Source: Theobroma cacao (lineage: Eukaryota; Streptophyta; Magnoliopsida; Malvales; Malvaceae). Taken from it: a stretch of 64,000 nt of DNA. Below the pieces are notes generated by a model that had not been told where the DNA came from, did no database searches, and saw only the letters and a program-made list of their open reading frames with translations. Every line of letters begins with the position of its first letter. Positions within the stretch are counted from its first letter, which is position 1. Shown piece after piece: positions 40,017 to 51,759 of the stretch. The stretch covers positions 36,838,836-36,902,835 of the forward strand of contig NC_030850.1 in the NCBI RefSeq assembly GCF_000208745.1, in the 5' to 3' direction. The translations under genes were made by a program, and so were the position numbers.

Positions 40017-40142
40017 TTATTCTGGAGCCACCTTTCCATTTTTGTACTGAAGAATGAAAAGGACTGGACCGACCAGCCCGCCCGCACCAAGGCCGCAACA
40101 CCACAGGACCAAAACAAATCCGAAACCTAAAGTTGACTCCAT
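40017..40142 (-). other. Possible small ORF with a membrane segment
   Basis: Reads as a 41-residue frame beginning MESTLGFGFVLVLW and ending QYKNGKVAPE, with a strongly hydrophobic, glycine-rich centre typical of a transmembrane helix. It lies about 0.9 kb downstream of the PPR gene on the same strand, beside other coding-like fragments (40348-40551 and 40840-41060). It could be the last exon of a decayed gene or chance. I recognise no family. Confidence 0.2.
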
Positions 40143-41019
40143 CTCCAAAGATGGTGAGTGCACCACCGTTAATCCAAGATCAGCACTGAAAGTGCATATA
40201 CGAGAAAGTTAGGTTCATTCACTGGAAAAACAGTTGTATAGTCGGGTTTTTCCTTGAACCTTTTTTCTCAAACGATTTTAAGAATACATTCTTCCACATC
40301 GATTTAGTGTATTCAAGATTTTATTCTCGGAGCACTCTCCGTAAAGATCAAACCTCATTGATAAAGAAATGAACTCCTTCCTTTACCATCTCGACTAATC
40401 CGTGCGGGTGAGCAACTGCATTATAGAATCTATAGAGCTCAACACAAACAACAAACCTTTTGCAAACACAACACCAAGCTCCTGTCCCTCCAACACCAGA
40501 TGGAAACCTCCCCAAAACGTGCACAATGACAGATTTCCATGGGGGGATCACTACTCCATAAATCAGGAACTTTTACCTAACAATAAAAAGAAATACAAAG
40601 TGAACAGGACACAATTAGCACTTAGCACCATGCACATCATCTTGCTTAATAGGTCTTCTAATCCTTGCAACCAAGGATTATTATTGTGTACATTAACGGT
40701 AAAATTTTTAAACTCTACAAATGAGTTTGTATAATTGATACATGTCCATTTCATAATTATGTTAATCTATTAATTTCCTTATATATGATCTAATAGATAT
40801 GTCTCAAACCTATATACCTACTTGAGGAGTACAAAAACTTTCCAGCAACATCCCATGTTTTGCAAGGAAGTTTTGTCTTCAATTAAGTTTCCAGTGCCAT
40901 CATTGAAAAGGCAGTTTCTTGGATCAGACTTCCACCAAGAGATATCCCATCACATTGTCCACAATCATCTTTACCGTTCCCATCAACCTTCAACGTTGCA
41001 TCCTTATTTACCATCGCAT

Positions 41020-42976
41020 TTACATTCTGACATGATTCCTTATCATCTCCTTCACCAGAACTGCCAAAAGTTTAAGAAATCGGTAATTATATAAGAAAGT
41101 TGGTCTTGCAGAATACAAATTCTGTCACATTGAACATTTGAAGCAACTTGAACAAGTTTAATCTTCTAACTCAATCACAATTATCAGAAAATGGAAGTCA
41201 GGAGTCAAATATGAATTTTCACCATTTGCTTGACAGTAGGGTCCTTTTATTGGACATAGACATCAGGAAAAGAGCTTGTAGTTATATGATTTTGGAGTTC
41301 AATATCTAAGAAATATTAAACAAAACAGACCATATTAAATCCAAGCGAGAACCATGGAGATTGGAAAAGTGGCTTTCATGACTTTGAATGTTATAAGGAG
41401 TTTTCAAGTCCAATATGATGGTATAGAACAAAATGTTGGAGCCAATTAATGCTCATACCTGAATTTTTGTTGGTGCTAATCAACTTATTTTCTAAATTTT
41501 GGGCAGCTTCAATCATGCCATGAGTGTTGTAGGCTTGAATCATGGTTGCAAAAGTGATGTTGTCAGGCATGCATTTTTTCTCTTCCATCATCAAAAACAA
41601 CTCACCCATCTTTTTTAGATCACCAGCCTGACCATAGGCACTGATGATGCAGTTAAAAAAAGGGGTATCTAGTATTACATCAGAATTCTCCACCTGCCTC
41701 AAAATTAAATCAACCTTCTTAATTGACCTGGCTTTACTGTAAGCACTAACAAGAGAGCAATAGGTGAGAGCATTTGGCTTCATTCCTTTATGCTTCATTT
41801 CCTTAAAATATTCTTCCATCTTCTCAACCCTTCCAGCCTTCCCTAATATTTCAATAACACTGTTATAAGTAACAACTGTAGGAGAGAAAAATCTTTTCCC
41901 CATGAACTTCATGACAGATCCCATCTTCTCATACATGCCTGCTTTCCCAAAAGATTTGATAAGTATGTTGAAAGTCTTGCTGTCTGGTCTTATTCCCATA
42001 AGCTGAAATTCATCATACCACTTCTCCATCTTCTCAATCTGCCTACTGGTCCCATAAGCCCCAACAATAGAATTGAACGTGAAAATATCAGGTGGGGAAT
42101 CGCCACTTTCAATCATATCAGTCAACGAGCTCTCCATTTCTTCAAACATTTCAGCCTTACCATATCCATCAATGATAGTATTATATGTAACAGTGCTACA
42201 CTCAATTCCCAAATAAGACATCTCAGCAAGAATTCTCCTTATCAGATCAAAACGCTTAAGTTTCATACAAGAGTTAATGAGTATAGAGTAAGTATATACA
42301 TCAGGTTTGCAGTCAGAGACTGTTTTCATATCTTCAACAATAGTAAAAGCCTCATCAACGAGGCCACTTTTTCCATATGCATTTACAAGTGCAGTGTAGA
42401 CATCAATGGTAGGTTTAAGCCCTTCCGAAAGCATTGTTTCAAACAGCAAACTGGCTTGTTCAGATTGCTTGCATTTACCTAGCATCATTATCAGTTTTGT
42501 GTAAGTTTGGCATCTAGGCTCGTACCAATGTTGCTTACGCAGAAGTCCAAATATCTATCAACAGGCAAAATAAAATTTTCTTATCCTTCTTATCAAACAA
42601 GATTACAAAAAAGAAGAGAAACAGACCCACAAACCTCAAGAGCAGACTCCCAAGAATTCTCCTTTATAGCGTCATCAAGAGCCTCCAGAACAGCTTTAGG
42701 CCAAAGCCTGTTACGCTGCTTCTTGGACTTTGCTTTCCTCCCAATGCCTTCAATGGCGGCCTCTCTCCTTATAATCCGAGACAATGCATTCTTGGGATCT
42801 CTCTGGGGGCCCGTCAGGCAGCGTTCGGGGCTCCGTTTTGATGAAACGACGGTGAAAATTTGTGGGGTTGAAGAGTGGACGGGTTCTACGCGGAGTTTTG
42901 TCGAACGGATGGTGGACGATGGGGAGACGGCCAGTGACCAGCGCAAGCTAGCGGGTGTAAAGGGACTTTGCTGCAT
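41020..42976 (-). CDS. Chloroplast-type P-class PPR protein (At5g48730-like)
   Basis: Pentatricopeptide repeat protein of the P class, RNA-binding and probably imported into plastids. Main exons: 42635-42976 and 41459-42554, joined in phase 0. A third exon at 41020-41060 is possible and ends in TAA; without that splice the frame runs to a stop at 41391. With it the protein has 492 residues. The N-terminal ~50 residues are Ser/Thr-rich and suit a transit peptide. Residues 65-113 match the family leader (PKNALSRIIRREAAIEGIG, LWPKAVLEALDDAIKENSW). About ten 35-residue repeats follow (VYTALVNAYGKSGLVDEA, VTYNTIIDGYGKAEMFEE). An in-frame ATG at 43075 would add 33 residues of less transit-like sequence, so 42976 is preferred. 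The match to Arabidopsis At5g48730 is from memory but strong. No DYW or SMR domain is present. Confidence 0.88.
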
Positions 42977-44924
42977 TACGCCCAGCAGACCGAAGACGAG
43001 AATTGGCGGGATTGGATAACAATAACCAAGATCAGTTATTACAGTTTGATCCAAAGGAATGATGATCCATTCCATGAAAACCCGGCTTGATCCATGGGCT
43101 TGGATTACAGTTCTACTTCAAAGAGATCATCATGGCCATGGGGCCAAAGCCCATCATTTCAAAGAAATTTTACTTAATTTTTAATACAAAATAATTATTT
43201 GGAAAATAAAAATTACTTGTATTTATAAAGTAATTTAGGCTTAGGCCACCCACCAAAAAAGAGGTTTAAGTATTAATAATCACAACTTGACGAATTCGTA
43301 AACCTAAAACTTTAATTATTGTACCACGTAGGTTTGTATGCTATTTCAACAAATACTACTAGATTTATTAAAAAAGTGGGACGGGGGCATGGAGTTGATA
43401 ATTTTGGACATGATTTATTAATATGATACATAATTAAATAGATTTGATTTTAAAAAATATCATATTTTGTGTCTTAAATGTATGAATATGTTTAAAACAT
43501 TATGATTTTATGTTTTAAACAGTTATACTTACTTAATCCGCATATAACGCGTCTAATTTACTTAATTAATCATATTGTGGAGTCAATTTGTATTTGCGAT
43601 TTGTTTAACCAATTTATGATACTCATTAAATAGGTTAATCGTGTTTAAATAGGTTTGATGTATCATATAAAATTTAATTTAATATATTTAATAAATATGT
43701 TATTTGTGTCATGTCATATAACACATATAGTAAATATATATGTGTATGTATTTCGTGTTTGTATTTATTCATATAAGTGTTAATAGACAATTAAGATACA
43801 ACCACATAAATTATGTTTATCCCTAACACGGTATTACATTAGTAGCCATAAAAAGAAAAATGGAAAAAATGAAGGTAGACTGTGTAATTATGAAGAAAGC
43901 ATAGGGTCAAACTTGAACAGCCAACCAACATTACGCGGCCAACAATGCAACCCATATTAAACGTTTCACACGGCTACCTTGCCCGACCAGTCACTATTTT
44001 TAGGACATAGGTGGGGAAATATCATAAAAGGGTTTTGCATATTTGCAACAAGGCCCTTGTTTTTTGGTATATTTTTCAAACCTCCCTTTTTATTTTTTAT
44101 AATTAAAAGTGACCGCCCTTTATTTTGTGCATAATTCGTTTCTGTTAATTGAGGCAAGGAATATGCTCAAATAATGGCATCTGATAAAACATTTTACGTA
44201 TAATAATTGTATAAGTCCATACTTTGGACCATATAATAATCTAATCCCATACATATACAAATGGAATATTGTCACATGTGAAATGTTTTGATATGCAAAT
44301 TGAAAGGGACAAGCTTCCTATTTAAAATGACAATTTATCAATAAGTACAAATTTTTCTGTCTCCTTTTGTTTTTTGGGAACTCTCAAGTTGAATTTTTTT
44401 TTTCATTTTTAAACATTTAGTATTCTTATTTTTTATATTATAAGTTACATTTTCATGATTTGTTTTTACGATTTTAAAAATTTATTAAATTATTTTTCTG
44501 ATTTTAATATAAAAATACATCAAATTCATTAGCTTAATTTCCATGAAAGTCAAAAGAAAGACAAATATTTAAAAATGTAAGAGTAAAGAATTAAAATAGA
44601 GTAAAATATAGGGGCATATATTGAAATTCATTCCACCTACCGTGGAAGCAAGTAAAATGTGAGCTGGACTGGGCAAATAAATATTAGTAAAGACAACGAA
44701 AAGGAAAGAGCGTCGAAAAGGAAAGAAACTCATTGCTATATAGATCACAAGCCTTGGCTTTGTTCCTCCCAACCTCAAACCCCATTTCCCATTACATGGG
44801 ATCCTTTCTTTGGGACGTTTTCTAGCAAATCCATCCTTTCATTTCCCTTTTCTTTTCCTTTCTTTTCTTTTCTTTTCTTTTCTTTTGAAGGTAAAGACAT
44901 AGAGATATACGTTTGGTGTTACAG
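42977..44924. other. AT-rich intergenic region
   Basis: Divergent space between the PPR gene and the first small-protein gene. 43380-43830 is a very AT-rich stretch with recurring ATATAACAC/GTGTTTAAATAGG-type words that look like an old dispersed repeat. No coding region seen. Confidence 0.55.
44737..44743 (+). promoter_or_regulatory. TATA box of the first small-protein gene
   Basis: TATATAG followed by ATCAC, about 185 bp before the ATG. The paralogue has an equivalent ATAAATAGATCAC at 46561, which suggests that the core promoter was duplicated with the gene. Confidence 0.5.
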
Positions 44925-45182
44925 ATGGGGAAGTACGTGGAGATGTTGGATGCAGGGGTGAGAATAGTTGCAAGATTTCATTCTCACTGTCCTCAAACTG
45001 CTCGCTTGTACTACCACCCACCGGCTAACTTTGACGACGACCACCACCACCACCGCGGCGGCGCCACCAGCAATGTTGACAGCATCACCGGAGAAGTCGC
45101 GGCGCGTGTTGGGTTTTACGGGCCCAAGGTTGCGGCGGCTGTTGGTGCTGACGTGAAAGAGTTGATTATTTTCTCTGTTTGA
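44925..45182 (+). CDS. Small plant protein of unknown function, paralogue 1
   Basis: An 85-residue single-exon protein. The N-terminal part contains [20 protein letters not shown], shared almost word for word with the paralogue at 46847, and both end in a short E-x-x-x-FSV tail (ELIIFSV here). Between them lies a low-complexity His/Asp-rich stretch (DDDHHHH) and an Ala/Gly-rich region. There is no signal peptide and no membrane segment. The single Cys and the HSHCPQTAR core could suggest metal or redox chemistry, but that is speculation. The start is the first ATG; a CTTTT-rich pyrimidine tract (about 44855-44886) lies in the leader. I recall similar small proteins as uncharacterised in many eudicots but cannot name a function. 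Confidence 0.75.
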   Translation: MGKYVEMLDAGVRIVARFHSHCPQTARLYYHPPANFDDDHHHHRGGATSNVDSITGEVAARVGFYGPKVAAAVGADVKELIIFSV

Positions 45183-46846
45183 TGGGAGATTAACAAACTC
45201 CAATTACACACACAAAGTTAATTGTTCCAGTTTTAATCTTTCCATTGGCATTGGTTTCTGTCTTTACCATAAAATGATGAACTCAATTTAATGATAATGT
45301 TTTCCATTTTGCTTGTTTAACTTTTGATGAACATGGCTGGCAGCTAGGTGGACAGGATAGAAACAGTTGTGTTATTTTGTGCGGCAGTTGTGTTATATCT
45401 ACCAAATTTGGCTCTTGTATGCCTTGATTAGTTGAATATCTCATCAAAAACATTCGTAAACACCAAAAATGTTTTCATTTGAAGTTAGGAGCACTGCCAA
45501 AACAAAACCAACAAAATATTGAAACGAAAGTTTTACTTCTGTTAGGTTAAAAATAAACATCTTCAACATATAAATATCATAAATATCAAAACATGATCAA
45601 ATTTACTTCTTTACCTAATAATGAAACCCTTACAATTGTTTTTCCAAAAAGACATAGTATCAAAGCAATCATCCTCTCTATTCATTTGTCTTTCTATTAC
45701 CTCAAAAATTTATAGTCAAATGATTGAATGTTGTCCTGAAAATACACAAAAAACTTGGCAGAATGAAGTTTAACTTCAAAAATTTGCCAGCAAAACAACA
45801 TGAATGTCAAATGAATTTACCAATATTTATATTGACTAAAAGAATGGTTCTCTTTTTTCTTTTCCTCAATAGTTTAATTAGGAAGTCTAGTTGGGATATG
45901 TGCCTAATTCCATCAAGTTCCATGGACCAAAAGAAAAATGGTGACCTCAAGGAGGGCTATTAAAGCAAATTTGGTCCTAAATTAAAATCAAAAGTCTTGT
46001 GGACTTTGTTCCTCAGCCGTCTAGACTTTCGGTGGCACTTGGACTAATACAGGAGCTTCGACCCTCTTTTGGTTTTCCCACCTTCTTTTCCCGCGAACCC
46101 CGGAATGTGGTTGCTTGGGCCCACCTTGGCATAACTACAATTCTTTGGCACTTAGGCACGTGGTCTTAACTGTTGACAATGGAAAGTCTGACCAGTGAAA
46201 CTTGCAATCCCATGGTCCAACATTGCCTCCATTCCCCTGGGGCCTTGATCAGGTTCTACTCTAGAAAGAGTTGATCTCGTCAAATGTCAAAGGGTTACTT
46301 TAACCACACATCAACTTCTTGCTGACATGGGTTCTAAGATCTAGAAATTTTCCAGGAAGGACAAGTAGCCAATTGAATAGTACCCTGGACAATTGAATTT
46401 GCAAGCAGTTTGCTCGAGCAATCTCGGTACCATGCATCCGAAATGCAAAGATGATTTCGATCTGCCAGGGACTTGCCCTGACAGGGACATAGAGCAGCAG
46501 TGCAGAACTGTCCTGGGATCAAATTGGTTCTCAGGTTACACACAGCAAACACCCCAACCCATAAATAGATCACTTTGTATTTTCAGCCTGTTGCATCATA
46601 ATTTTTTAAATTATCTAAATACAAATCTTTTTCTGTTTTTTTTTTCCCTTCTTTTTTTAGATATTGCGGCAGTTGCCTCTTTATCTATTCAAGCCTCAAA
46701 CAACTCATATTTCATGGAGTGCAAACTTCTTCTAAATTCTGACACATCTTTTCTTTCCCCTTCTCTCTTTATATTTCATCTAATTCTCCCTTCTCCCCCA
46801 TGAAGAATTTAGAGGCATTCCAAGGAGTGAAAAACATATATTCGCG
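45183..46846. other. Spacer between the two small-protein genes
   Basis: Non-coding. AT-rich to about 46000, then a more GC-balanced stretch (46010-46560) that may be the promoter of paralogue 2. A TATA-like ATAAATAG lies at 46561, and a pyrimidine-rich leader with a possible acceptor TTTTTTTAG at about 46650-46660. Confidence 0.5.
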
Positions 46847-47083
46847 ATGATCAGAAAGTACATGGAGATGTTTGATACATTGGTCAGAATAGTTGGAAGG
46901 TTTCACTCTCATTGCCCTCAAACTGCCCGCATGCACTACCATCCTCCGGCTAACTCGAATGAAACCCACGGTCAAAATGACAGCAATAACGTTGAAAATG
47001 AAGTCCCCGACCAAAGAGAATTTAGAACCACCATGAGAGCTATGGGGCACGATGAGACAGAGTTCCTTCTTTTTTCAGTTTGA
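46847..47083 (+). CDS. Small plant protein of unknown function, paralogue 2
   Basis: A 78-residue single-exon paralogue of the protein at 44925. Shared features: [20 protein letters not shown] aligned with [20 protein letters not shown], then [14 protein letters not shown], and the C-terminal EFLLFSV. The central part differs completely: it is Asn/Glu-rich ([17 protein letters not shown]) instead of His/Ala-rich. Conserved ends with a free middle suggest two short functional motifs joined by a linker. Two ATGs do not compete here; the frame opens at ATG ATC AGA. Same strand and ~1.7 kb from its partner, so a tandem duplication. Function unknown. Confidence 0.75.
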   Translation: MIRKYMEMFDTLVRIVGRFHSHCPQTARMHYHPPANSNETHGQNDSNNVENEVPDQREFRTTMRAMGHDETEFLLFSV

Positions 47084-47747
47084 TGCTATCATCGGATAGA
47101 AGTTTGCTTAAACCTTTTTATTCCTGTACATTTTTTCCTCTTCGGTGAATAAGAGTGAAGGGCATTTTCCTGGATTATTGAATAGTATTTTGCCCAGCTC
47201 AACCTTAGAAGTTAACAAAATGAAACTTGAATAGAATAAAATCTCAAATTTGGCCAAAGGCTACTCTTCATCAAACATCAACGGAATTGATATTTTTATG
47301 TTAGGGGAGTTGGACGAATATTTGGCTAGACAGATTGAAAAAGCTGGTGGCTAATTAATTTTACTTAATCTTTCCCTGATAATCCCAAAAGAAAATCCAA
47401 TCAACCTAACTGAATATGGACCAATAGGGCAGTCGTTTTAGATTTATGAACCTTTAAGCACATTCAAGCTTTCCTAATTGCCACAAAATATTAGGATTAA
47501 ATGGAATCTATGGTGAAGGAAAATATGCTCATTAGATGACTAAAAGGAGAAGCATTCCAAATTGAGGAGAGAGCTGACAATATATCAAATACAACTGAAC
47601 TCACAAAGGTCTAAACATAGATTTGCAGGTCACCAAATTGGAAGTTGCCTAGCATGGTCCATTGTTTAAAAGATGTACCACATTCTATCTGTCAAACTTC
47701 CCAGGAAAGCAGCAAGCAGCAGGTTAATTAGCTCCTGCATCATTGGA
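47084..47747. other. Convergent intergenic region
   Basis: 3' flanks of small-protein paralogue 2 and SMT1 copy 1. No coding region seen. Confidence 0.6.
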
Positions 47748-50700
47748 TTACTGGCTCTCTGCAAGTGGTTTTCGGGCCAAGAAGAAATACATAGGCGTAA
47801 AGATCTCTTTCCTGAAATCCAAAAGTAGAGGTTTTGTCAGCATGTTAGTTGGCGACAGAAAATGGAGATTGCATCTAATTCAAACTACAACATTCATAAA
47901 CCTAGGGGTAAACCAACATGCAGAAGTAATCATGGAGAACGAGGACTTCTAACTCACCTGCCACCTTCAACCAACCCTTCTGCAGCCTTCTCCAGAAAAT
48001 CTTGAACCCTTTGACTTCCCCTTGGAGCAAATCCCACAAATTCTAGAGCCTTGACCTACAAAGGGGAAAATTACTGGTAAATGCTTATGAACTTAATATG
48101 GCCATCTCATCCAAGAACATCATTTTTTTATAAAGAGCATCATAAGAACGGAGGGGTGTTTGGAAGCTTTTACCATATTTTTAGTGACGAAGCGTCCAAT
48201 AGCCGTTAGACGGAAGCTGCTCAATGAGAAGTGGTTTTTATCTAAAGGCAAGTACCAAGGGACAGGGGAGTCAACAGCAAGATCTTTCTCCCATATTACC
48301 TAGAAGACAAAAATGAAAATAAAAGGGAAAATAGCTACACTGGTCATATTCCATCTTCAATTAAAAAGAAAAAGGGAGGGAGGGGAGAGGGAAAAGTAGA
48401 ATTTCACCTCAAAACCAGCCTGTTTTAGAGCTTCCAGGCACTGTCTGGTCAACCTGATGTCTGGAAGACCATCACCAATCTCAATTTCTGCCTGCATTAA
48501 TAAAACTCTCATGTAAGATCAACGCATGGATACACAACAAATGTTGGAGCATAAACATGCTCTTTAGATGCCTACCTTAATTTTCTGGTGTTCATGGTTA
48601 TTGGGATCAAAAGAATCAGTCATGCACCACTCATAAGCAGCAAAATACCGACCAGGCTTCAATACTCTGTAAATCTCCTTGTAGCATCCATACTACACAC
48701 AACAGATATAACAGTCAAACTGATACAGATTGGTTTAAAATGAAAACAATCAAACCAAAACAAATTAAAAGAGGATAGAAAATTCATAATCCATTCCAGC
48801 TGAGATGAAAGTGATCATGATTGAGAAGGGGAAATTTTAAATTGACATACTGCATCCGGTGCATGGCAGGTAGCTTCAATAGCATAAACTGCATCAAAGC
48901 TGCTGTCAGGAAATGGCATCTTCATAAAATCAGCCTGTATTAGGTATCAATAAAAAAATCAGTCATTATAGACCACTGTTTTGCATCTTAGCACACCTTC
49001 TTGCGTGGAAGTGATGAAAATTTTAAAACAAACAGAGAATAATAATAGACCTAACGTAAACTTGAGTTCAACAACGATATAAAAATTGACATAGAATATT
49101 ACCAACCTTCACAAAGTTGCAATTCTTGTCCACGCCAGCAATGCAGTTTAATTCCTGCAAAAAGTCACCTTTAAATAAAAGAAATTGTACAGTGGTTGAA
49201 CATAAAACTGGACACAAAATGTAACAGAGAAACAACATCCATCAACTGTGTATTACTATGATCCATCACTACATATTTCATTGGTAAAAAGGATAACTTG
49301 AGAAATTGTTCTTAAAATCTTGGCATGATATCTATTGGTCATAAAGCTACATATTTATTGACCCAAAAAGAACAATAATAACTTCCAAAGATAAATAAAT
49401 TTACAAAGCCAAGGTTTCTAAAAGACACAAAGAAAAATATACTATCTGCTAAAAGTGCATAAACATTTCCATCTAAGAATGAAGAGATATGCACCTTCCC
49501 TCTTGCTATTTGATATTCATTGTTGTTCAACCCTGTAACTGATGTGGAGCTGCAGCAAATCACCATACAAACATATTTAGAGGCCTCTTTCAAGAAAAAA
49601 TATTGCTGCAAATACAATACCATCCAATAGTACGGTGCCACACGACATGAAAGAGAAAAGAAAAAAGAAAGATGAAAGAAACAAAGGACGTTCAAAAACA
49701 AACTGCTAGTTACCTGAATCGAGCAATTTCTCTCAGCGGTCCACCAATTCCACATCCAACATCCAACACCTGATATAAAAATAAAAGCTTGAGCTAAAAA
49801 TTCAAACCAAACAGAAAACAGCAAACCTAGAATTGCAGTTTCTCTGTGATCTACAGAAGTGGAAGAACCTTGTGTCCAGGGTTCAAGCCAAGTTGTAAAG
49901 CAAGAAAATGCTCATGCCGCTTTATGCTCTCGCGAAGAGACTCCCCATTCCATCTGCAAAAACAAATTAGGATAATGATCAGCAACGACTTGAAAAAGTA
50001 ACTGCACCATCTTGCTTGCATAAACTAGACAGAAGAGAATGAATGGATACCTAGGTGCAAAATGGAAAGATTCCCCCCATCCAAACTCATAAAAGCTGGT
50101 AACCAGATCATAGTACTTGTTAACCTGAATTCAATACATGGTACGTTAATGTTTGCATATGCAATCAAGTCCTAGTTTAAGCTTATCAGCCCGTAAAGCT
50201 GTAAGGGAATAAGACCAAATGGCAGGTACCAGCACCATCTTATAGCCTGATCAAATTGACACCTGAAAGTGCCATTGAGTAATACAGAGTAAACAAGAAA
50301 TAACAAGCATACAAGCACATAATCATAACTCTTAACAAAGTTGGAAATGATCTAAAGTAAGAAATCAGGCAGCAGGTTGGAAGGTTACACTGAGGGCAAG
50401 ATTGGTAAAAGTTGAGCTCTCCTTACCATGTCAGTGTAGTTGGCTTTTCTCTCTTCCTCCTCACCTCCATAAAAGACATGATACTTCTCATACCTGAATC
50501 ATTAACATAATCTTATATGACAGAACTCAATTACAGTTGCATAAATTTCAGGAGTTAAGACACAGAACTTTAAGTGATCATGCATATAATGCAAGGACAT
50601 ACAGTTCGATTTCTAAGAAACCATCCAGTGGTCTAGTTGAGGACGGGGATATACATCGCTTTGCCTATTTTGTCATTAATTGTTAGCCAAGCCTAAGTGC

Positions 50701-51759
50701 CCTGCCTACCATACAAAAGGGGAGGATCCTAATTATACCAACTACCCAGTCTAAAACCGTAATTGGGCGGAGTGAAGATCAATTTCAAAAATGGAGGAAA
50801 AGAATTTATGTAGCAGTCCAATCTACTTCAAGATAACTGACTTACAGAGTTGGTATGTCCATAAACTGCTATTATTATATGTAATATAGCACAAACATAT
50901 TTAATTCAATTGATTTGAGGGGAAAAGTTTGGCCTGCATATAGACTTTCCTCAAAAAAGTCCAATGCTGTTCTGATCCACCAGCCCGTTCGAAACAAATA
51001 ATAAAACATCTACAACTTTAACAGCTAGCAGTCATGACCAAGTCCATGTCCCACACATTTTTATTTGATTCCTTAATAATATAGCCAAAAGGAGAAACAC
51101 CCAAACGTCAGTTTCAATGACTGTATCCGCACTACCCAGAAACTGAAGAATCTTATATTTGACAGCTGGAGATTAAACTTAGTGTACACATAAAAAGTAG
51201 TAGAAATGAAGGGTTATTTTTTTTTTTTTCAGTTTTACGGTGAGGGGACAATGTAGAGAAACTGTAAGCTCGATCTGGAAATTAAAGTCATCTCAGAGAG
51301 AGATGATGAGCCAAAAATCAAGATTAAGTAAAGAGATATTAATCTTAACGTAAGAGAAAAGAGTAAATCAAGCCAAAAAGCTCACTCCACGGAGTGGGAA
51401 AGAGACATTAAACCATTTTAATTAAGAGAAAGATATCCAAGTCAAAGCCTAGTCTAAGAAAGATGTCATTTTGTAGTGTGTTCAAGCCAATTTCTCTTTT
51501 ACTTTATACATGAACATACGCCATTGCCAGATGTAAGAATATAAAACAGAGGAAGGAAAGCATAAACGTAAAGATAAAGAATAAATCTAAAGAAAAGAAG
51601 AAAAGAAAAGCGAATATTAATTAAAGCAACAGATTCAAAAGCTAAAACCAAAAAAGAAACGGAAGATGAATAATACTTTTCAACAGCAGAGAGGACATCG
51701 GTTTTCTCAATCTTGCCACCGAGACCCGAGGCGAGATCCAATGCACCAGCCTTCGACAT
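47748..51759 (-). CDS. SMT1: Cycloartenol C-24 sterol methyltransferase SMT1, copy 1
   Basis: S-adenosylmethionine-dependent methylation of cycloartenol at C-24, the first committed step of plant phytosterol synthesis, at the ER. Thirteen exons, 5' to 3': 51677-51759, 50427-50493, 50051-50124, 49869-49953, 49714-49769, 49495-49549, 49107-49154, 48851-48934, 48576-48692, 48408-48491, 48174-48299, 47958-48055, 47748-47811; 346 residues, phases close. Plant SMT1 is about 336-346. All signature regions are intact: sterol-binding [11 protein letters not shown] (62-72), SAM motif [10 protein letters not shown] (105-114), [10 protein letters not shown] (173-182) and [11 protein letters not shown] (from 204). 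The start [17 protein letters not shown] is typical of SMT1 and differs from the membrane-anchored N-terminus of SMT2. Intron 1 is long (1183 bp). It is the better conserved of two tandem copies and is probably the functional housekeeping gene. Confidence 0.95.
50741..51139. repeat. ~390 bp segment of SMT1 copy 1 intron 1 flanked by ACTACCCAG
   Basis: ACTACCCAG occurs at 50741-50749 and 51131-51139. The equivalent place in copy 2 (58061) has a single ACTACCCAA and lacks the ~390 bases between. The result is either an insertion with a 9-bp target duplication in copy 1 or a repeat-mediated deletion in copy 2. No terminal inverted repeats were seen. Confidence 0.65.

Larger units (their letters stand above)
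30955..41019. other. ~10 kb gene-poor interval
   Basis: No coding region I can defend. Content is AT-rich, with AT microsatellites near 32735, 32892 and 36191-36210, poly-T/A tracts, and slightly more GC-balanced islands around 36900-37450 and 39000-39700. These islands hold only short broken frames. The left end holds the PAO promoter. The right end (40017-41019, minus strand) contains coding-like fragments, described separately. No long terminal repeats or transposase were recognised. Confidence 0.6.

Noticed and set aside
46393..46803. 136-residue plus-strand frame before small-protein paralogue 2
   Set aside because: Composition turns to poly-Phe/Leu and Ser low complexity, as expected from pyrimidine-rich leader DNA, and there is no counterpart before paralogue 1.
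49339..49824. 161-residue minus frame in SMT1 copy 1
   Set aside because: It is exons 5 and 6 with the intervening introns read through; conserved residues occur only within the exon limits.
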